Of a DNA stretch of 64,000 bases, positions 24,819 to 33,657 are shown in pieces. The position numbers were made by a program, and so were the translations under genes. Under the pieces are notes generated by a model. That model was not told the DNA's origin. It did no database searches and saw nothing but the letters and a program-made list of their open reading frames with translations. The DNA is from Tolypothrix tenuis PCC 7101 (GTDB lineage Bacteria > Cyanobacteriota > Cyanobacteriia > Cyanobacteriales > Nostocaceae), in NCBI RefSeq assembly GCF_002368295.1, contig NZ_AP018248.1, positions 3,577,502-3,641,501 on the forward strand, written 5' to 3'. Each line of letters starts with the position of its first letter. Positions within the stretch are counted from its first letter, which is position 1.

Positions 24819-24887
24819 CACTGGGAGAGGGGCTGGGGGTGAGGGCGAAACCTTGCAACCAAGAGGGTTTCACGTTAAGTTGACACC

Positions 24888-25210
24888 AATAGGCAATGCC
24901 GTGTCCTCTACAATCAATATATATATTGATGTGTCGCAAACATTAAGTCATACCATTTTGAAAAAGAACGCGACAGATGGGTTGGTAGGGGCACGGCATC
25001 CACAATTTTGTGGTATACCAAATTATCTTACTGGTGCCGTGCCCCTACAAAGACTTTATTTGTCCCAAACATTATTTAAATTGGTATCAGTCAGTGGAAA
25101 TCAACCCAACTATATTAAAAACATAAATCGGCTTGAAATCCTTACCAATGACAAATGACCAAGGACTAATGACAGCCTCAGCCAGTTACCTTTAATTTCG
25201 CGATAAATAT
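24888..25210. other. Intergenic region with dispersed repeat
   Basis: No gene is supported. GGGGCACGGCATCC and the complementary GGTGCCGTGCCCC (about 24990-25050) form a long hairpin repeat. Short ATGACAAATGAC-like repeats precede the YidD-like gene's 3' end. Confidence 0.6.
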
Positions 25211-25498
25211 TTAAAGTGGTATACAGCAAGGAACCACAATACATCCACCCTCAGCTTTGGTTTGGAGAGTTTGCGCTGCTATTTTACATGATTGAAATCG
25301 CTGGGGAACTGTTTTGATAGCTGTCATCAAGTCTTGATTAATTAGAATGTGCTTTACGTAGTCTGAGCAAGATTCGCCTCCATATAGCAAGCGATGGGGA
25401 CAGGAGAAACCTTTGCGCGGGGAAAGATGTTTTTGATATATATTCAAAGATGCGATCGCAGCTTTGGTAGCCACAGTTTCCATCGTACTAACTGCCAT
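25211..25498 (-). CDS. YidD-like membrane protein insertion efficiency factor
   Basis: 95 residues. The centre IYQKHLSPRKGFSCPHRLLYGGESCSDYVKHIL matches the YidD family pattern (xxYQxxxSPxxGxxCxxxPxCSxY), with an amphipathic N-terminus (ATKAAIASLNI). Family members help YidC-dependent insertion at the inner membrane. It differs from the classic rpmH-rnpA-yidD location: here the gene is alone beside repeats, and its C-terminus has extra cysteines (GGCIVVPCCIPL). It may be a diverged paralogue rather than the housekeeping copy. ATG at 25498. Confidence 0.75.
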   Translation of the reverse strand: MAVSTMETVATKAAIASLNIYQKHLSPRKGFSCPHRLLYGGESCSDYVKHILINQDLMTAIKTVPQRFQSCKIAAQTLQTKAEGGCIVVPCCIPL

Positions 25499-25677
25499 AA
25501 AACAAGCCGAATCAGAAACTACGATTTAATCTTGTACTCCAGTTAGCAATGATAACTCTATCAAAAGGCCTAACTTCAAAATTCCTGAGAGGCGGGGGAA
25601 AGGGTAAGGGGTAAAGGGGAAAGGTTTAAAACCCTTCCCCTTTCACCTTTTCCCCAAAACCAATTTTAATTTCAAAA

Positions 25678-25697
25678 CGCTTAACCGAGTAGTATTG
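25678..25697. repeat. Solo MITE terminus (CTTAACCGAGTAGTATTG)
   Basis: It matches the right end of the 126-bp MITE at 16145-16270 and is preceded by the same C-rich hairpin interior (CCCTTCCCCTTTCACCTTTT), but its left end is not recognisable. Probably a decayed copy covering about 25590-25697. Confidence 0.65.
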
Positions 25698-25722
25698 ACC
25701 CATTAACCAACTCTCAAAACCA

Positions 25723-26556
25723 ATGATACCAGCAATCATTGCCTTTCTCATTATTGGCATAGTTATCACCGCAATTTTAATCAGTCCCCTGTTAATTAAA
25801 CAGCACCGTAAACGTTTAAAATCTCGTCCTTTCCCACCTCTATGGAATGCCATTATTGAAAATAATCTGCCGATTTATCTCCAACTTTCACCCCCAGAAC
25901 GCAGACGGCTACAAGGACATATTCAAGTCTTCTTAACCGAAAAGCAATTCATTGGCTGTAAAGGATTACAAGTCACAGAAGAAATGAAATTAACTATTGC
26001 ATCTGTGGCTTGTTTGCTATTACTGAATGAACGAGGTGAATACTTCTCAAAATTGCGTTCAATTTTAGTTTATCCCAGCGCTTATTTAGTAACTGAAACC
26101 GTCGCGACTGGAGAGTATGTAGTCGAAGAAAGGCGAGAAGCTAGATTAGGTGAGTCTTGGAGTCGCGATCAAGTTGTACTTTCTTGGGAACAGGTGGAGC
26201 AAGACACGCAAAACTGGCAAGATGGACATAATGTAGTGCTGCATGAATTTGCCCATCAATTAGATCAAGAAGATGGTAATTCCCAAGGTGTACCTATTTT
26301 ACCGAATAAATCAGATTATCCAATTTGGGCGCAGGTAATGACAGCAGAATATCAACAACTCTGCAATGATGTGCAGCAAGGCGTGAAAACTGTAATTAAT
26401 AGCTATGGTGCAACAAATCCCGCTGAATTTTTCGCCGTCGCCACAGAAACCTTTTTTGAGAAGCCTCAACAGTTGTTACATCAGCATCCGCGATTGTATG
26501 AGTTACTGCAACGTTACTATCAAGTTAATCCTCGGCAATGGGGATTTAAGGACTGA
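25723..26556 (+). CDS. MtfA-like zinc metallopeptidase (M90 family)
   Basis: 277 residues. One N-terminal membrane segment (IPAIIAFLIIGIVITAILI, 2-20) is followed by a soluble domain with the zinc-binding motif VLHEFAHQLDQEDG (HExxH at about 183-187) and the conserved segment NPAEFFAVATETFFEKP, which supplies the third ligand in MtfA. The E. coli homologue binds the Mlc repressor and has aminopeptidase activity; the cyanobacterial role is unknown. The membrane anchor is an addition compared with E. coli MtfA. It is a single gene with no obvious partner. Confidence 0.85.
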   Translation: MIPAIIAFLIIGIVITAILISPLLIKQHRKRLKSRPFPPLWNAIIENNLPIYLQLSPPERRRLQGHIQVFLTEKQFIGCKGLQVTEEMKLTIASVACLLLLNERGEYFSKLRSILVYPSAYLVTETVATGEYVVEERREARLGESWSRDQVVLSWEQVEQDTQNWQDGHNVVLHEFAHQLDQEDGNSQGVPILPNKSDYPIWAQVMTAEYQQLCNDVQQGVKTVINSYGATNPAEFFAVATETFFEKPQQLLHQHPRLYELLQRYYQVNPRQWGFKD

Positions 26557-26625
26557 TAAATAAAGATTTAAGGTAGGGTGTTTTATTGCTGAGGGTACGG
26601 CACATTAAACATTTGATATTGCGTC

Positions 26626-26656
26626 GGTGCGTTGCGCTGCGCGACAACACACCCTA
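26626..26656. repeat. Palindromic repeat GGTGCGTTGCGC...GCGACAACACACC
   Basis: A dispersed GGTGCGTT palindrome followed by CTAC, in inverted orientation to the copy at 44425-44457. Located between two convergent genes. Confidence 0.75.
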
Positions 26657-26699
26657 CATTTACTATGCCCAATGCCCAATGCCCCATTCCCTATTTTCG

Positions 26700-27491
26700 C
26701 TATAACTCAAATTTAGCACTCAGCAATGTTTCGGCTGCAGATATAGCAGTTGCGATCGCATTCTCAATGGCAATATCTTTCTTGGGGAAGATGATATTTT
26801 CAGAAACAGTACGTTGAGCAACTACAGCGCACACAGCAGCAGCGGCAAATTGGTAAACTCCTGCCATTTTAAATAGTGTGCCGCATTCCATTTCATAGTT
26901 CAAGATATTTAAATGGCGATATTCTGCGGTAATTCCCTGTAGCGATCGCATTAAATATGGATTGGCTGAATCCATGCGTTCTTGTCCTTCATAAAAGGTA
27001 TCTACTGAAGCTGCAATGCCTAAATGATGCTCACAGCCTAATTTTCGTGCTGCTTTTACTAAGGCGACTGTAAGAAATGGATCGGCTGCGGCTGGATACT
27101 CAAGAGGTGCAATATCATTAGCTGCACCTTGGCGACACAATGCGGCATTGCTAATCACAATACTACCAACGGCTACATGAGGTTGAATTGAGCCGCAAGT
27201 ACCAACGCGAATAATTTGCCGGATTCCTACCTGGACTAATTCATTGACTACAATACTTAACGAAGGCGCACCCATGCCACTGGTCGCTGATAAGATAGGG
27301 CAACCATTGGCTAAATATCCTAAATAACTATTCAGCCCCCGATTATCTGATAACAATTTCACATTTTGCAAATGAGTTTGGGCGATCAGAGATGCACGTT
27401 CTGGATCGCCAGATAATAGCGCTAATGTGGGAGGTTTTGCACCCAAATCCGCTTGTTCAAAGCCAATGTGGTAAAAGCGTTTACTGCACAT
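26700..27491 (-). CDS. Nucleoside phosphorylase, uridine phosphorylase-like
   Basis: 263 residues of the PNP/UDP family: LLSGDPERASLIAQ (phosphate site, about 26-39), ATSGMGAPSLSIVVNEL, IRVGTCGSIQPHVAVGSIVI and the substrate-binding NYEMECGTLFKMAG (about 208-221). It reversibly splits a nucleoside with phosphate. The Glu-Met-Glu motif and the overall pattern favour uridine phosphorylase over purine or MTA phosphorylase. It is the last gene of the minus-strand run that includes GH3, acyltransferase, hydroxylase and Rieske genes, 48 bp after GH3. A role in the same pathway is possible but unproven. Confidence 0.85.
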   Translation of the reverse strand: MCSKRFYHIGFEQADLGAKPPTLALLSGDPERASLIAQTHLQNVKLLSDNRGLNSYLGYLANGCPILSATSGMGAPSLSIVVNELVQVGIRQIIRVGTCGSIQPHVAVGSIVISNAALCRQGAANDIAPLEYPAAADPFLTVALVKAARKLGCEHHLGIAASVDTFYEGQERMDSANPYLMRSLQGITAEYRHLNILNYEMECGTLFKMAGVYQFAAAAVCAVVAQRTVSENIIFPKKDIAIENAIATAISAAETLLSAKFEL

Positions 27492-27539
27492 AAGGCAACA
27501 GAATTTAGTTCAGAATCATCTTAAGTAACTAAGTAGGCA

Positions 27540-29075
27540 CTATGATGATGTTCTTTGCAATTCTTGTAAAAGTTCGGTGCTAATAGGCGATGTTGCTAAA
27601 ATTGGATGCTTAATACCTCCCCAAATACTTCCACTGCGGAGACGATGTAAGGCTAATATCTCTGGAATTTGAGCAGAAATTATAACTTGCGGCGGTGCGA
27701 GTTGACCAAGCGATCGCGCCCGTTGATAATGATATGACTGTGATAACGCCTCATCTAGTTGTTGCGCCAGGATTTCTTTTGAGGTTGCTGCTGAATCGAG
27801 TAGTAAAATATACTGTGGTGGTTCAGCAAGACTGACTAAGCTTTTAAAACAGCCTTCCGGTAAATTCATGCTATGCAAAGCATGATGGACAAAGTTGGAT
27901 TGCAACTTCTCTCCCACTAAATCGCTAACAGCTTGATGTCTTCCCAGAAACTCTAAACAGGGGGTTTGGCGATAGTAATGCGTTACTCGGATGCGATCGC
28001 CTATACGATAACGATACAAACCGCCTTTCTGTGACAAAATTATGGTGTATTCTTCTCCCTGTTGGAGTTCGTGTAAGCGATACACCGAACCGTTATTATC
28101 CTCAAACTCAAAAAACACTTCATCCAAAACCGGAACATAACCCCCAGCCGCAATTAAGGGAATCGTCATCGGTGCTTCGGTGGCTAGCAATCCCTTACCT
28201 TGAACCAACACACCCGGAAACTGAGATTGCAACCCTTTGGCTTGATCAGCGGCGTTAGCGCTATCCCAACAAGAAATCAGCTTTAAATTTGACCATAATT
28301 GCGTCCAAGGTATCGGATTTTCGCCCAGAAGTTGCAGGCGATGTCTACGACGGGCTACGCCTACACGCGATATTTTATTGTGTAATTCTTGCTGTAATAA
28401 TTCCTGATTTTCTTGAATATATTTTAAATGTACTTGTAGAAAACTCGGACTCCAAATTGAAATAATTTCTAATTTTTCTGCCTGTAATAAAGCCAAAGCC
28501 AACTGATGTTTAAATTCTTGGGCATTATGTAGGTGATTAAGGTTATTTGGCATTACTAACCAAGGACGCAGCAACCACCGCAACCAGCCATCTAAATAAT
28601 CTAAGTCATCTTGTAAAGATGAAGCATCCGCAACATTTAATTGCGGCGAGATACAAGCGTAAATTTTACCTGTAGAAAATCTCGGGCCATTTTTAATTAA
28701 ATCATAAGCCCACACACAAAACATTTGATTAAATGAGCGTCGTAAAGACAGAGTGTAGGGAATCCATTTTATCGCCCCACTACTACCAGAGGTTTTTTCA
28801 TAAAATAAAATTGGTTCGGTAGTTAAAGGTATTTGCTGACGCTTTTCTTGTCCTAAAATCCAAGGCTCTAATGTATCGTAATCAACAATTGGCACATCTT
28901 GCCAATCTTCTACAGAGCGAATTTTTAAAGCTTTGCCATAGTCGCTAGCCATCAGGCGATCGCAAATTTCTTGCTGCACAGATAGTTGTGTTAATTCTGG
29001 ATAATTTAAAGCTCGCTCAAAGCGTCGGTAAGCTGGTGCAAAAAGTTTTCCAAATAATTGAATAATCGAACGCAT
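27540..29075 (-). CDS. GH3-family acyl-adenylating enzyme (auxin-responsive GH3-like)
   Basis: 511 residues. The N-terminal region has the ATP/AMP-binding FYEKTSGSSGAIKWIPYT (about 89-106), and later LYRYRIGDRIRVTHYY (about 355) and CLEFLGRHQAVSDLVGEKLQ (about 372-391) match GH3 acyl-adenylate motifs. Plant GH3 proteins join carboxylic acids such as jasmonate or auxin to amino acids. Bacterial members are found in biosynthetic clusters, where they form amides. It is co-directional with an acyltransferase, a hydroxylase and a Rieske oxygenase upstream (67-bp gap), suggesting it finishes an oxidised carboxylate product. The substrate is unknown. Confidence 0.85.
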   Translation of the reverse strand: MRSIIQLFGKLFAPAYRRFERALNYPELTQLSVQQEICDRLMASDYGKALKIRSVEDWQDVPIVDYDTLEPWILGQEKRQQIPLTTEPILFYEKTSGSSGAIKWIPYTLSLRRSFNQMFCVWAYDLIKNGPRFSTGKIYACISPQLNVADASSLQDDLDYLDGWLRWLLRPWLVMPNNLNHLHNAQEFKHQLALALLQAEKLEIISIWSPSFLQVHLKYIQENQELLQQELHNKISRVGVARRRHRLQLLGENPIPWTQLWSNLKLISCWDSANAADQAKGLQSQFPGVLVQGKGLLATEAPMTIPLIAAGGYVPVLDEVFFEFEDNNGSVYRLHELQQGEEYTIILSQKGGLYRYRIGDRIRVTHYYRQTPCLEFLGRHQAVSDLVGEKLQSNFVHHALHSMNLPEGCFKSLVSLAEPPQYILLLDSAATSKEILAQQLDEALSQSYHYQRARSLGQLAPPQVIISAQIPEILALHRLRSGSIWGGIKHPILATSPISTELLQELQRTSS

Positions 29076-29142
29076 AATATCAAAATTTACAGATGATTTT
29101 ATACTGTGTAATTTTTGGATTAATTTGAAAAATATCTAACAA

Positions 29143-29751
29143 TTATTCCACCTTTGTATTAGGATAAATATTTGTCCCAGCCGGGACAAACGTACCATCA
29201 CTAATCACGACACCAGGAACAAGAACGCATCCAGCACCCACAAATACATCGTTACCAATTTTGACTTTATTGACATACAACATTAAGTCTTGTTTGCGGG
29301 GCTTAATTATATGAGACGAGATAGTGACACGATGTCCCATAACTACGCGATCGCCTATTTCAATTAAACCGCGATCGGCAATTTCTAATCCTGGTGTCCA
29401 GTAAATATTTCGCCCTATTTTAGCACCCCACAATCGCAACCAAAACGAAAATGCACCTGGAATCAATCGCAATATTGTTTCCAATACGGGGATTGCAATA
29501 TAAATTACCTGAATTTGATGACTACCCCACCAAGGACTATATGAGTTACCGCGTAAATAACTAATACCTTCCTGTACAGGATATATCCATTGATGTAAGC
29601 GGTAAATTAGCAAAGGTAATCCATACAAAGAAAATAACACTGCTAAAATACTAAAGATACTGGGTGAATAGGCAAGGTAGATGATAGCAGCCCCAGTTAG
29701 TATTAATATCAAGGTAGGAAAAAATAAAAGAATTGTACTTAAAAAGGTCAT
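29143..29751 (-). CDS. Hexapeptide-repeat acyltransferase, membrane-associated
   Basis: About 202 residues. The hydrophobic N-terminus (FLSTILLFFPTLILILTGAAIIYLAY and a second segment near 35-52) suggests membrane association. The C-terminal half (about 115-202) is a left-handed beta-helix: IGRNIYWTPGLEIADRGLIEIGDRVVMGHRVTIS, then KVKIGNDVFVGAGCVLVPGVVISDGTFV. It resembles the colanic-acid-type acetyltransferases. The ATG at 29751 is chosen because the longer start runs into an intergenic ATGCCCAATG repeat. It lies between the GH3 and hydroxylase genes and probably acylates an intermediate or lipid in the same pathway. Confidence 0.8.
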   Translation of the reverse strand: MTFLSTILLFFPTLILILTGAAIIYLAYSPSIFSILAVLFSLYGLPLLIYRLHQWIYPVQEGISYLRGNSYSPWWGSHQIQVIYIAIPVLETILRLIPGAFSFWLRLWGAKIGRNIYWTPGLEIADRGLIEIGDRVVMGHRVTISSHIIKPRKQDLMLYVNKVKIGNDVFVGAGCVLVPGVVISDGTFVPAGTNIYPNTKVE

Positions 29752-29812
29752 AAAAATAGGGTATTGGGCATTGGGCATATAAAGAGATATGCTTATGCCT
29801 TTTTTGTAAATC

Positions 29813-30559
29813 TTATGAAAATGGAAATAAAAGTTTTTGGCTTAATGTTAAGGAAGTAGAGATTCCGATTACTGATGGTAAATCTTGGGTTTCATAATAA
29901 GTTTTATGTAACTTATCCCACAATTTCAAGTTAGCACCATAATTGCAATTAAAAACTTCACTGCAATGATGCCATGCATGATCCTGGGGTAAGATTAGCC
30001 AGGGAAATACAAATTGATATAGCCAACTATTTTCATCAATCATCAAGCGGCTATGTCGCCATAAGTCTAAAGCAGAAGTTAGACTAACCCCTAGTAAATA
30101 AGCCGTTGAATCGGATAGAAGATACAAAAATAAAGTGTGTATCCATAAATAAACAATTAGCAAACTTGTCCATAGCGTATTACGAGAAGTGCCTAATACA
30201 TCCATTTGTGTCACAGTATGATGCACTTGATGTACTGACCACAGAAATTTACTATGTAATAAACGATGATTCCAATAATATAAATAATCTACTAATATAA
30301 AACTAATTATAAAAGCTAAAATAGGTGCAATTTTTAAAATGCCCTGTGAGTTGGGTAATAAATGATGGTAAAGCCCGTAAACTACAGTAGCCTGCAATAA
30401 AGGAATCACAATTCCTTGAATCATTAAGCCAACAGTATCCAAAAGCCAATCTTCACGATTTTTTGATTTGAGTTGAGTTCGCCCGAATTGATTATTAATT
30501 GTCCATACAAGCAAAACAATAAATGTAATAAAAATGATAATTTGTGCTAGGTTATGCAT
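29813..30559 (-). CDS. Fatty acid hydroxylase/sterol desaturase-family membrane diiron protein
   Basis: 248 residues with several membrane segments (4-20, 44-66, 77-95, 130-150). Three histidine boxes are visible: HRLLH (about 98-102), HQVHH (about 110-114) and HAWHH (about 194-198). These ligate a non-haem diiron centre that uses O2 to hydroxylate or desaturate a lipid C-H bond. It lies 19 bp downstream of a Rieske oxygenase gene and 61 bp upstream of the acyltransferase, so it is probably in an operon. The substrate is unknown; carotenoid ketolases and sterol or fatty acid hydroxylases share the fold. Confidence 0.85.
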   Translation of the reverse strand: MHNLAQIIIFITFIVLLVWTINNQFGRTQLKSKNREDWLLDTVGLMIQGIVIPLLQATVVYGLYHHLLPNSQGILKIAPILAFIISFILVDYLYYWNHRLLHSKFLWSVHQVHHTVTQMDVLGTSRNTLWTSLLIVYLWIHTLFLYLLSDSTAYLLGVSLTSALDLWRHSRLMIDENSWLYQFVFPWLILPQDHAWHHCSEVFNCNYGANLKLWDKLHKTYYETQDLPSVIGISTSLTLSQKLLFPFS

Positions 30560-30578
30560 AATTAATTACGAAATATTC

Positions 30579-31601
30579 TTAAACCCAAAATCTTACTTTT
30601 ACCGATTGATTTGGTAATAATCTCGGGTCTTCTCTCCGAGAAATTGCTGTTATAATTGACTCTACAAATACATGAATTGTGTCCGCAGGTGTATTAGAAA
30701 ATTGTGTACCGTATTTTGCGATCGCCTCTCCCTGAATCCCTAAAATTTCAATATCCTGGCGGATAATATGTTGAGCAGTCCACCACACCAACGGACGCGC
30801 TAGTTTGTTCCAGATGCCATAGTTGTAAGTGACATCTGTATAAACCAGAGTGGAATTATCGGTTTCTGGGATAGATTGGCTGGTAATGAACAGATGGCGA
30901 TCGCGTCCCATGTGATATTCCACAGAGGTAATATTGGGCATATAAAAGCGATCGCAATGTTGAATCTCTGCACTTTCACGATTAAGAAAACGGCTATACC
31001 AGCCTAAATTGCTGGTTTCATGGCGATACTCTACTAAAACTGCACCATTTTCCCTTTCCACAGTCATTTCTAGCTTTTGTTGGCGAGAGGTACGAAATAC
31101 GCCAGGATGTACAAAAGCTGTGTGGGGAATATCAATAAAGTTCTCTGCACAATTAGTGACATTGTTAGCAAAACGATTAATTACCCGCACCGTTTCCCAA
31201 CCAGCTTCTCCATAATGTGGCATAGAAAATGGCTGAAATTCTTCGCGGGGAGTTTCCGCTAACCGCACATATATATAACCATCCTGTTCTTTAGTAGCGT
31301 ACCGCTTGGCTTGACGCTGCTGGGAAGGTTTGAAATCCTCGCCCTCAGATGGAACTGCAATCACCTTGCCATTTTCATCGTATACCCAACCATGATAAGG
31401 ACATTGCAAAGCCCCTGCACAGACTTTACCAGTTGATAGACGACTGCTGCGATGCAAACAGCGATCGCGCAACGCTACAGGTTGTCCATCTTCGCCACGA
31501 AATATTGCTAGCCACTCACCTAAAACGGTTCTTGCTAATACCTTGTTTGGTTGTAGTTGCTCACTGAGTGCGACAGTATACCAAAAATCTGCAAATTGCA
31601 T
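30579..31601 (-). CDS. Rieske non-haem iron oxygenase (1)
   Basis: 340 residues. The Rieske [2Fe-2S] motif is CLHRSSRLSTGKVC...CPYHGW (C-x-H near 47-49 and C-x2-H near 67-70). The mononuclear iron motif is ENFIDIPHTAFVHPG (D-x2-H-x4-H, about 153-161). The overall plan is that of single-component cyanobacterial/plant-type Rieske monooxygenases. Electrons probably come from a ferredoxin such as that at 33956-34246. It heads the run hydroxylase-acyltransferase-GH3-phosphorylase. It is more distant from the two other Rieske proteins in the window, which resemble each other. Confidence 0.9.
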   Translation of the reverse strand: MQFADFWYTVALSEQLQPNKVLARTVLGEWLAIFRGEDGQPVALRDRCLHRSSRLSTGKVCAGALQCPYHGWVYDENGKVIAVPSEGEDFKPSQQRQAKRYATKEQDGYIYVRLAETPREEFQPFSMPHYGEAGWETVRVINRFANNVTNCAENFIDIPHTAFVHPGVFRTSRQQKLEMTVERENGAVLVEYRHETSNLGWYSRFLNRESAEIQHCDRFYMPNITSVEYHMGRDRHLFITSQSIPETDNSTLVYTDVTYNYGIWNKLARPLVWWTAQHIIRQDIEILGIQGEAIAKYGTQFSNTPADTIHVFVESIITAISRREDPRLLPNQSVKVRFWV

Positions 31602-31781
31602 GGTTGATAGTGGGGATTGCTGAGAGCGATCGTATTTAAATTATGACAATCTCTCTGCTCCAAGAGTGCTAATTTACAATTAAAGATGGTTTGGTGCGTA
31701 ATGTAGAAACTAAGGTTAAATCTCAAAACTAATACACAAAACTGTACTACTCTTGCGTAACTAAGTCAGTGAGTAGTTAAT

Positions 31782-32375
31782 ATGAAAATTGTTCAAGAGG
31801 TTTCTTTGATCAGTGTTGGTAGTTTTGAAGAATCAAATGATTGGTCTATCATTAGGAATGAAATTCGGGAAGCTATTTCCCTAATCGTTAATCCTCCTGG
31901 GACATTCAGCTTTACAATTAATCCAGCAAAACATGGTAATGGTGTTAAACCAATTAAAGAAGCTTGCATGATTGCATTGAGAGAAAGATTTGGATGGAGC
32001 TTGGAAACTCCAATTAATTATGCAACCAAATCCCCAGGAAAGGTGGATGCAACAAAAATCATTGATAATTATCGTTTTGCTCTGGAGTGGGAAACAGGCA
32101 ATATTTCCTCAAGTCATCGAGCAATTAATAAAATGATTCTGGGGTTGTTACGCGGTGTTTTTTTAGGTGCAGCTTTGGTACTTCCAAGTAGAAAACTTTA
32201 CCCTTATCTAACTGATCGCATTGGCAATTATGAAGAGCTAGAACCTTACTTTGATGTTTGGCGAGCCGTTAAGATTGAAGAAGGTTTTTTGGCAATCTTC
32301 GTAATTGAACACGATCAAATAGACAGCAGCGTGCCAAAAATTACTAAAGGTACAGATGGACGTGCATTAGTCTAA
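31782..32375 (+). CDS. BglII/BstYI-family type II restriction endonuclease
   Basis: 197 residues. The segment KVDATKIIDNYRFALEWETGNISSSHRAINKM (about 88-119) matches the conserved core of BglII/BstYI-type endonucleases, including the acidic ExE of the catalytic site and the GNISSSHR stretch. This family cuts sites around GATC, but the exact target cannot be read from sequence. It faces the methyltransferase gene tail to tail with 3 bp between stops. The pair interrupts an oxygenase cluster on the other strand, so the islet was probably acquired by transfer. Confidence 0.8.
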   Translation: MKIVQEVSLISVGSFEESNDWSIIRNEIREAISLIVNPPGTFSFTINPAKHGNGVKPIKEACMIALRERFGWSLETPINYATKSPGKVDATKIIDNYRFALEWETGNISSSHRAINKMILGLLRGVFLGAALVLPSRKLYPYLTDRIGNYEELEPYFDVWRAVKIEEGFLAIFVIEHDQIDSSVPKITKGTDGRALV

Positions 32376-32378
32376 AAG

Positions 32379-33365
32379 CTATGTAGAAAAGGGAATTGGC
32401 AGTTGTGATGCAGTAGTTTTATTTGGCTTCGGTTTTTTGCTTCCCCTTGCCGATTCCCATTGTTCTAGAACCCCATTAGCTAAATCGGTTAGTCTTTCTA
32501 CTGCTGGATTTGTATCACCAATTTCTGAACCAATCCAGTAACGATGTAGCCTTTCTGCTGCATAGAATGTAGTACCAGAACCCCCAAATGGATCAAACAC
32601 AATTTGACCTGGATTCGATGCCATTGCGATGATTCTTTCTAGCATAATCGGTGCAAGTTCGTTTGGCACTCGTTTTTTGTGCCGACGATGCCGAACTGGT
32701 GGGATATCAGTCCACATTTCTTCTGTTAATGTCCATAAAACTTCAGAGGAATTAGCTTCGGCTGTATCGTCCCAAACATCTTCTGGTGTGTCCCAGACAT
32801 CCATTAAATTAATACCCTTTTCATTAAGCTTTTTTCGATGTCCACCATAATCACGAATTTCTCCGCCACAATGCCGACAAACCTGGATAGGAGTATAAAC
32901 CTTATTGAATACTGTCGGCTCTCCTTTTGTGTAATAAATTAGACCATAGTGTGCAGGAGACATCTTTTTTCCTCTAGGAAATGCCTTCGGCATTCTGCAA
33001 GCAATCCAATGACGAAACCACATCCCTTGACGATTCAGATAAGCCCCATACTCTATACACCATTTAGGTAGATTAAATATAAACAAACTTCCACCAGGTT
33101 TAAGTACTCGAACACACTCACCTATCCATTGTTGTGACCATTCTAAATACTTATCTACCTCCATGCGATCGCTTACACCTTCACCATATTCTTTACCAAG
33201 ATTAAAAGGTGGATCGGCAAATATCAGATCTATAGATTCATCAGGTAAGACTGAAAGCAGTTTCAGACAGTCTCCTAGATAGAGTATGCCATGCTTACTC
33301 ATGTAAACCTGTTGCAGCCCTTGTTGACTTGCAACCTCAGGTGTAATTACTTGAAACGGAAGCAT
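32379..33365 (-). CDS. Beta-class DNA methyltransferase (N6-adenine or N4-cytosine) of the R-M islet
   Basis: 328 residues. The catalytic motif LIFADPPFNLG (about 50-60) precedes the AdoMet-binding motif VFDPFGGSGTTFYAAERLHRYWIGSE (about 262-287), the order of beta-class enzymes. A target-recognition insert lies between and contains a CRHCG cysteine pair. Its job is to protect host DNA from the endonuclease at 31782. The DPPF tetrad is commoner in adenine methyltransferases, while BglII-type partners are often N4-cytosine enzymes, so the base is left open. ATG at 33365, 49 bp after the HTH gene and just past a terminator hairpin. Confidence 0.9.
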   Translation of the reverse strand: MLPFQVITPEVASQQGLQQVYMSKHGILYLGDCLKLLSVLPDESIDLIFADPPFNLGKEYGEGVSDRMEVDKYLEWSQQWIGECVRVLKPGGSLFIFNLPKWCIEYGAYLNRQGMWFRHWIACRMPKAFPRGKKMSPAHYGLIYYTKGEPTVFNKVYTPIQVCRHCGGEIRDYGGHRKKLNEKGINLMDVWDTPEDVWDDTAEANSSEVLWTLTEEMWTDIPPVRHRRHKKRVPNELAPIMLERIIAMASNPGQIVFDPFGGSGTTFYAAERLHRYWIGSEIGDTNPAVERLTDLANGVLEQWESARGSKKPKPNKTTASQLPIPFST

Positions 33366-33401
33366 TTATTTAGTCTTGAGTAATTAGTATAGCTTGAGTC
33401 T

Positions 33402-33434
33402 AAAAACTCTATTGTCAATTGTCAATAGAGTTTT
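33402..33434 (-). terminator. Terminator hairpin at the 3' end of the HTH gene
   Basis: AAAACTCTATTG and its complement form a 12-bp stem around an 8-base loop, and on the minus strand the stem runs into a T tract. It overlaps the HTH stop codon and precedes the methyltransferase start, so the methyltransferase may need its own promoter or read-through. Confidence 0.75.
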
Positions 33435-33657
33435 GTTGAGCAGTTGTACTGCGTGGCTGATAAGGTTTTCCCACAGGTTGATTTTTGTATCTCTCAACCT
33501 CAACAGTTTCTATGTAATAGTAATTTCCTAGTTTACGAGCTACAATCTGACCATTCTTAATTAAGTCATGAACTCGCTGACGGGTAACATCAAGTAATTT
33601 GGCAGTTTGAGCTACTGATAGTAGTTCGGGGTTATCATTTGAACTGGAATCTGTCAT
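33415..33657 (-). CDS. Excisionase/MerR-like helix-turn-helix protein
   Basis: 80 residues. LLSVAQTAKLLDVTRQRVHDLIKNGQIVARKLGNYYYI (about 12-49) is a typical excisionase-type winged HTH. The ATG at 33657 overlaps the stop of the Phd-like gene (ATGA), so the two are translationally coupled. Its location beside a restriction-modification pair suggests it controls expression of the methyltransferase or endonuclease, as C proteins do in other systems, although it is not a C protein by family. An excisionase role for a lost mobile element is the alternative. Confidence 0.78.
   Translation of the reverse strand: MTDSSSNDNPELLSVAQTAKLLDVTRQRVHDLIKNGQIVARKLGNYYYIETVEVERYKNQPVGKPYQPRSTTAQQNSIDN

Larger units (their letters stand above)
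23037..24887. mobile_element. MITE (GTGTCAACTTAA family) split by an IS4-family insertion sequence
   Basis: The left end GGTGTCAACTTAAGCTAAAA and the right end CACGTTAAGTTGACACC match the two ends of the intact copy at 1833-2022. The 1.6-kb interruption is the IS at 23196-24818. The IS sits at the tip of a 23-bp palindrome in the MITE (CCCCTCTCCCA and its complement), the same relative position as the insertion in the copy at 15924. Confidence 0.88.

Noticed and set aside
24790..25158. Open frame downstream of the IS element
   Set aside because: Starts in the IS end and runs through the MITE and a dispersed hairpin repeat; not protein-like.
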